A model generated the notes under the pieces. That model did not search any database and was not told the origin of the DNA. It saw nothing but the letters and a program-made list of their open reading frames with translations. The position numbers were made by a program, and so were the translations under genes. From Planctomycetaceae bacterium (GTDB lineage: Bacteria; Planctomycetota; MHYJ01; SBBU01): DNA of 6,608 nt. The DNA is taken from contig SBBU01000224.1 of the NCBI GenBank assembly GCA_005239585.1, positions 1-6,608 on the forward strand, read 5' to 3'. Shown piece after piece: positions 6,381 to 6,608 of the stretch (within the stretch, counting starts at the first letter, position 1; the number at the start of each line of letters is the position of its first letter).

Positions 6381-6608
6381 ATGAATTGTGAAGAAATAAG
6401 GAGACGTTGGAGAGAGGACAAGATCAACAAAAAGGATAAAGAAAGTTCCATATATGGGCATATTCAAGAGTGTGCAGATTGCTCTATATGGGTATCTAAA
6501 GAAGAGAATATTCAGCTGGCAGTAAATGATTTTTTCCTGGGAAAGAGACCTCTAATCCCAGACTTTAAAATAATAGAAAACAGACTAAAAAAGCGTGCTG
6601 TTAATAGG
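6381..6608 (+). CDS. Zinc-binding (ZAS/zf-HC2-type) anti-sigma factor, 3'-partial
   Basis: An open frame of 76 codons runs from the ATG at 6381 to the right edge without a stop. It opens MNCEEIRRRW, a typical start of cytoplasmic anti-sigma domains, and carries Cys3 plus HIQECADC (His27, Cys31, Cys34), the HX3CX2C signature of zinc-binding anti-sigma factors. Such proteins hold their partner ECF sigma factor inactive, often through a domain joined to a membrane helix. No membrane segment is seen in the part present, and any would lie beyond the window. AGGA at 6368-6371, 9 nt upstream, supports the start. Its position 58 nt after the sigma gene is the standard arrangement of a cognate pair. 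The stretch after residue 50 is basic (KRPLIPDFKIIENRLKKR), which may be a linker leading toward a membrane segment. Confidence 0.82.
   Translation, partial: MNCEEIRRRWREDKINKKDKESSIYGHIQECADCSIWVSKEENIQLAVNDFFLGKRPLIPDFKIIENRLKKRAVNR

Overview
The window looks like a chromosomal segment from an uncultured, probably Gram-negative bacterium. The reasons are an exported glycoside hydrolase with a signal peptide, an ECF sigma/anti-sigma pair, and a large protein with repeated 3-keto-disaccharide-hydrolase-like (DUF1080-type) domains. That gene mix is common in the Planctomycetes/PVC group and in several candidate phyla, but nothing here fixes the phylum. Coding GC is modest (about 35% in two sampled lines of the first gene). 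All convincing genes are on the + strand.

Layout. (1) Positions 3-1577: the 3' part of a gene whose frame runs off the left edge, with a short TPR-like segment followed by three diverged copies of a ~140-residue DUF1080-like domain. (2) Positions 1578-1810: non-coding and GC-rich (59% over 1631-1790), packed with imperfect hairpins that include two related palindromic units. (3) Positions 1811-2338: a complete DJ-1/PfpI superfamily protein with the Cys-His nucleophile elbow. (4) Positions 2431-5520: a complete exported 1029-residue GH38 alpha-mannosidase-type enzyme with an N-terminal F5/8C (discoidin-like) module and all recognisable active-site motifs. (5) Positions 5521-5747: a regulatory region with a 12-bp perfect palindrome, a 12-nt direct repeat and a near-consensus sigma70 promoter. 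(6) Positions 5748-6322: an ECF sigma factor that is intact only if a -1 frame change is made at an A5G4 run, where the sequence A AAG GGG fits the X XXY YYZ slippery pattern. (7) Positions 6381-6608: the start of a zinc-binding (ZAS-type) anti-sigma factor that runs off the right edge.

How the parts may work together. The sigma and anti-sigma genes form a classic regulatory pair, and their targets cannot be read from this window. The GH38 enzyme suggests turnover of mannose-containing glycans outside the cytoplasm. The DUF1080-like repeats may bind or process carbohydrate, but no catalytic role can be shown. The DJ-1/PfpI protein is a likely housekeeping or stress protein. It lies between the other two genes and may or may not be co-transcribed with the mannosidase (92-nt gap).

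The items most worth a second look are the sigma-factor frameshift (programmed, mutational or a sequencing error) and the structured GC-rich island between the first two genes.
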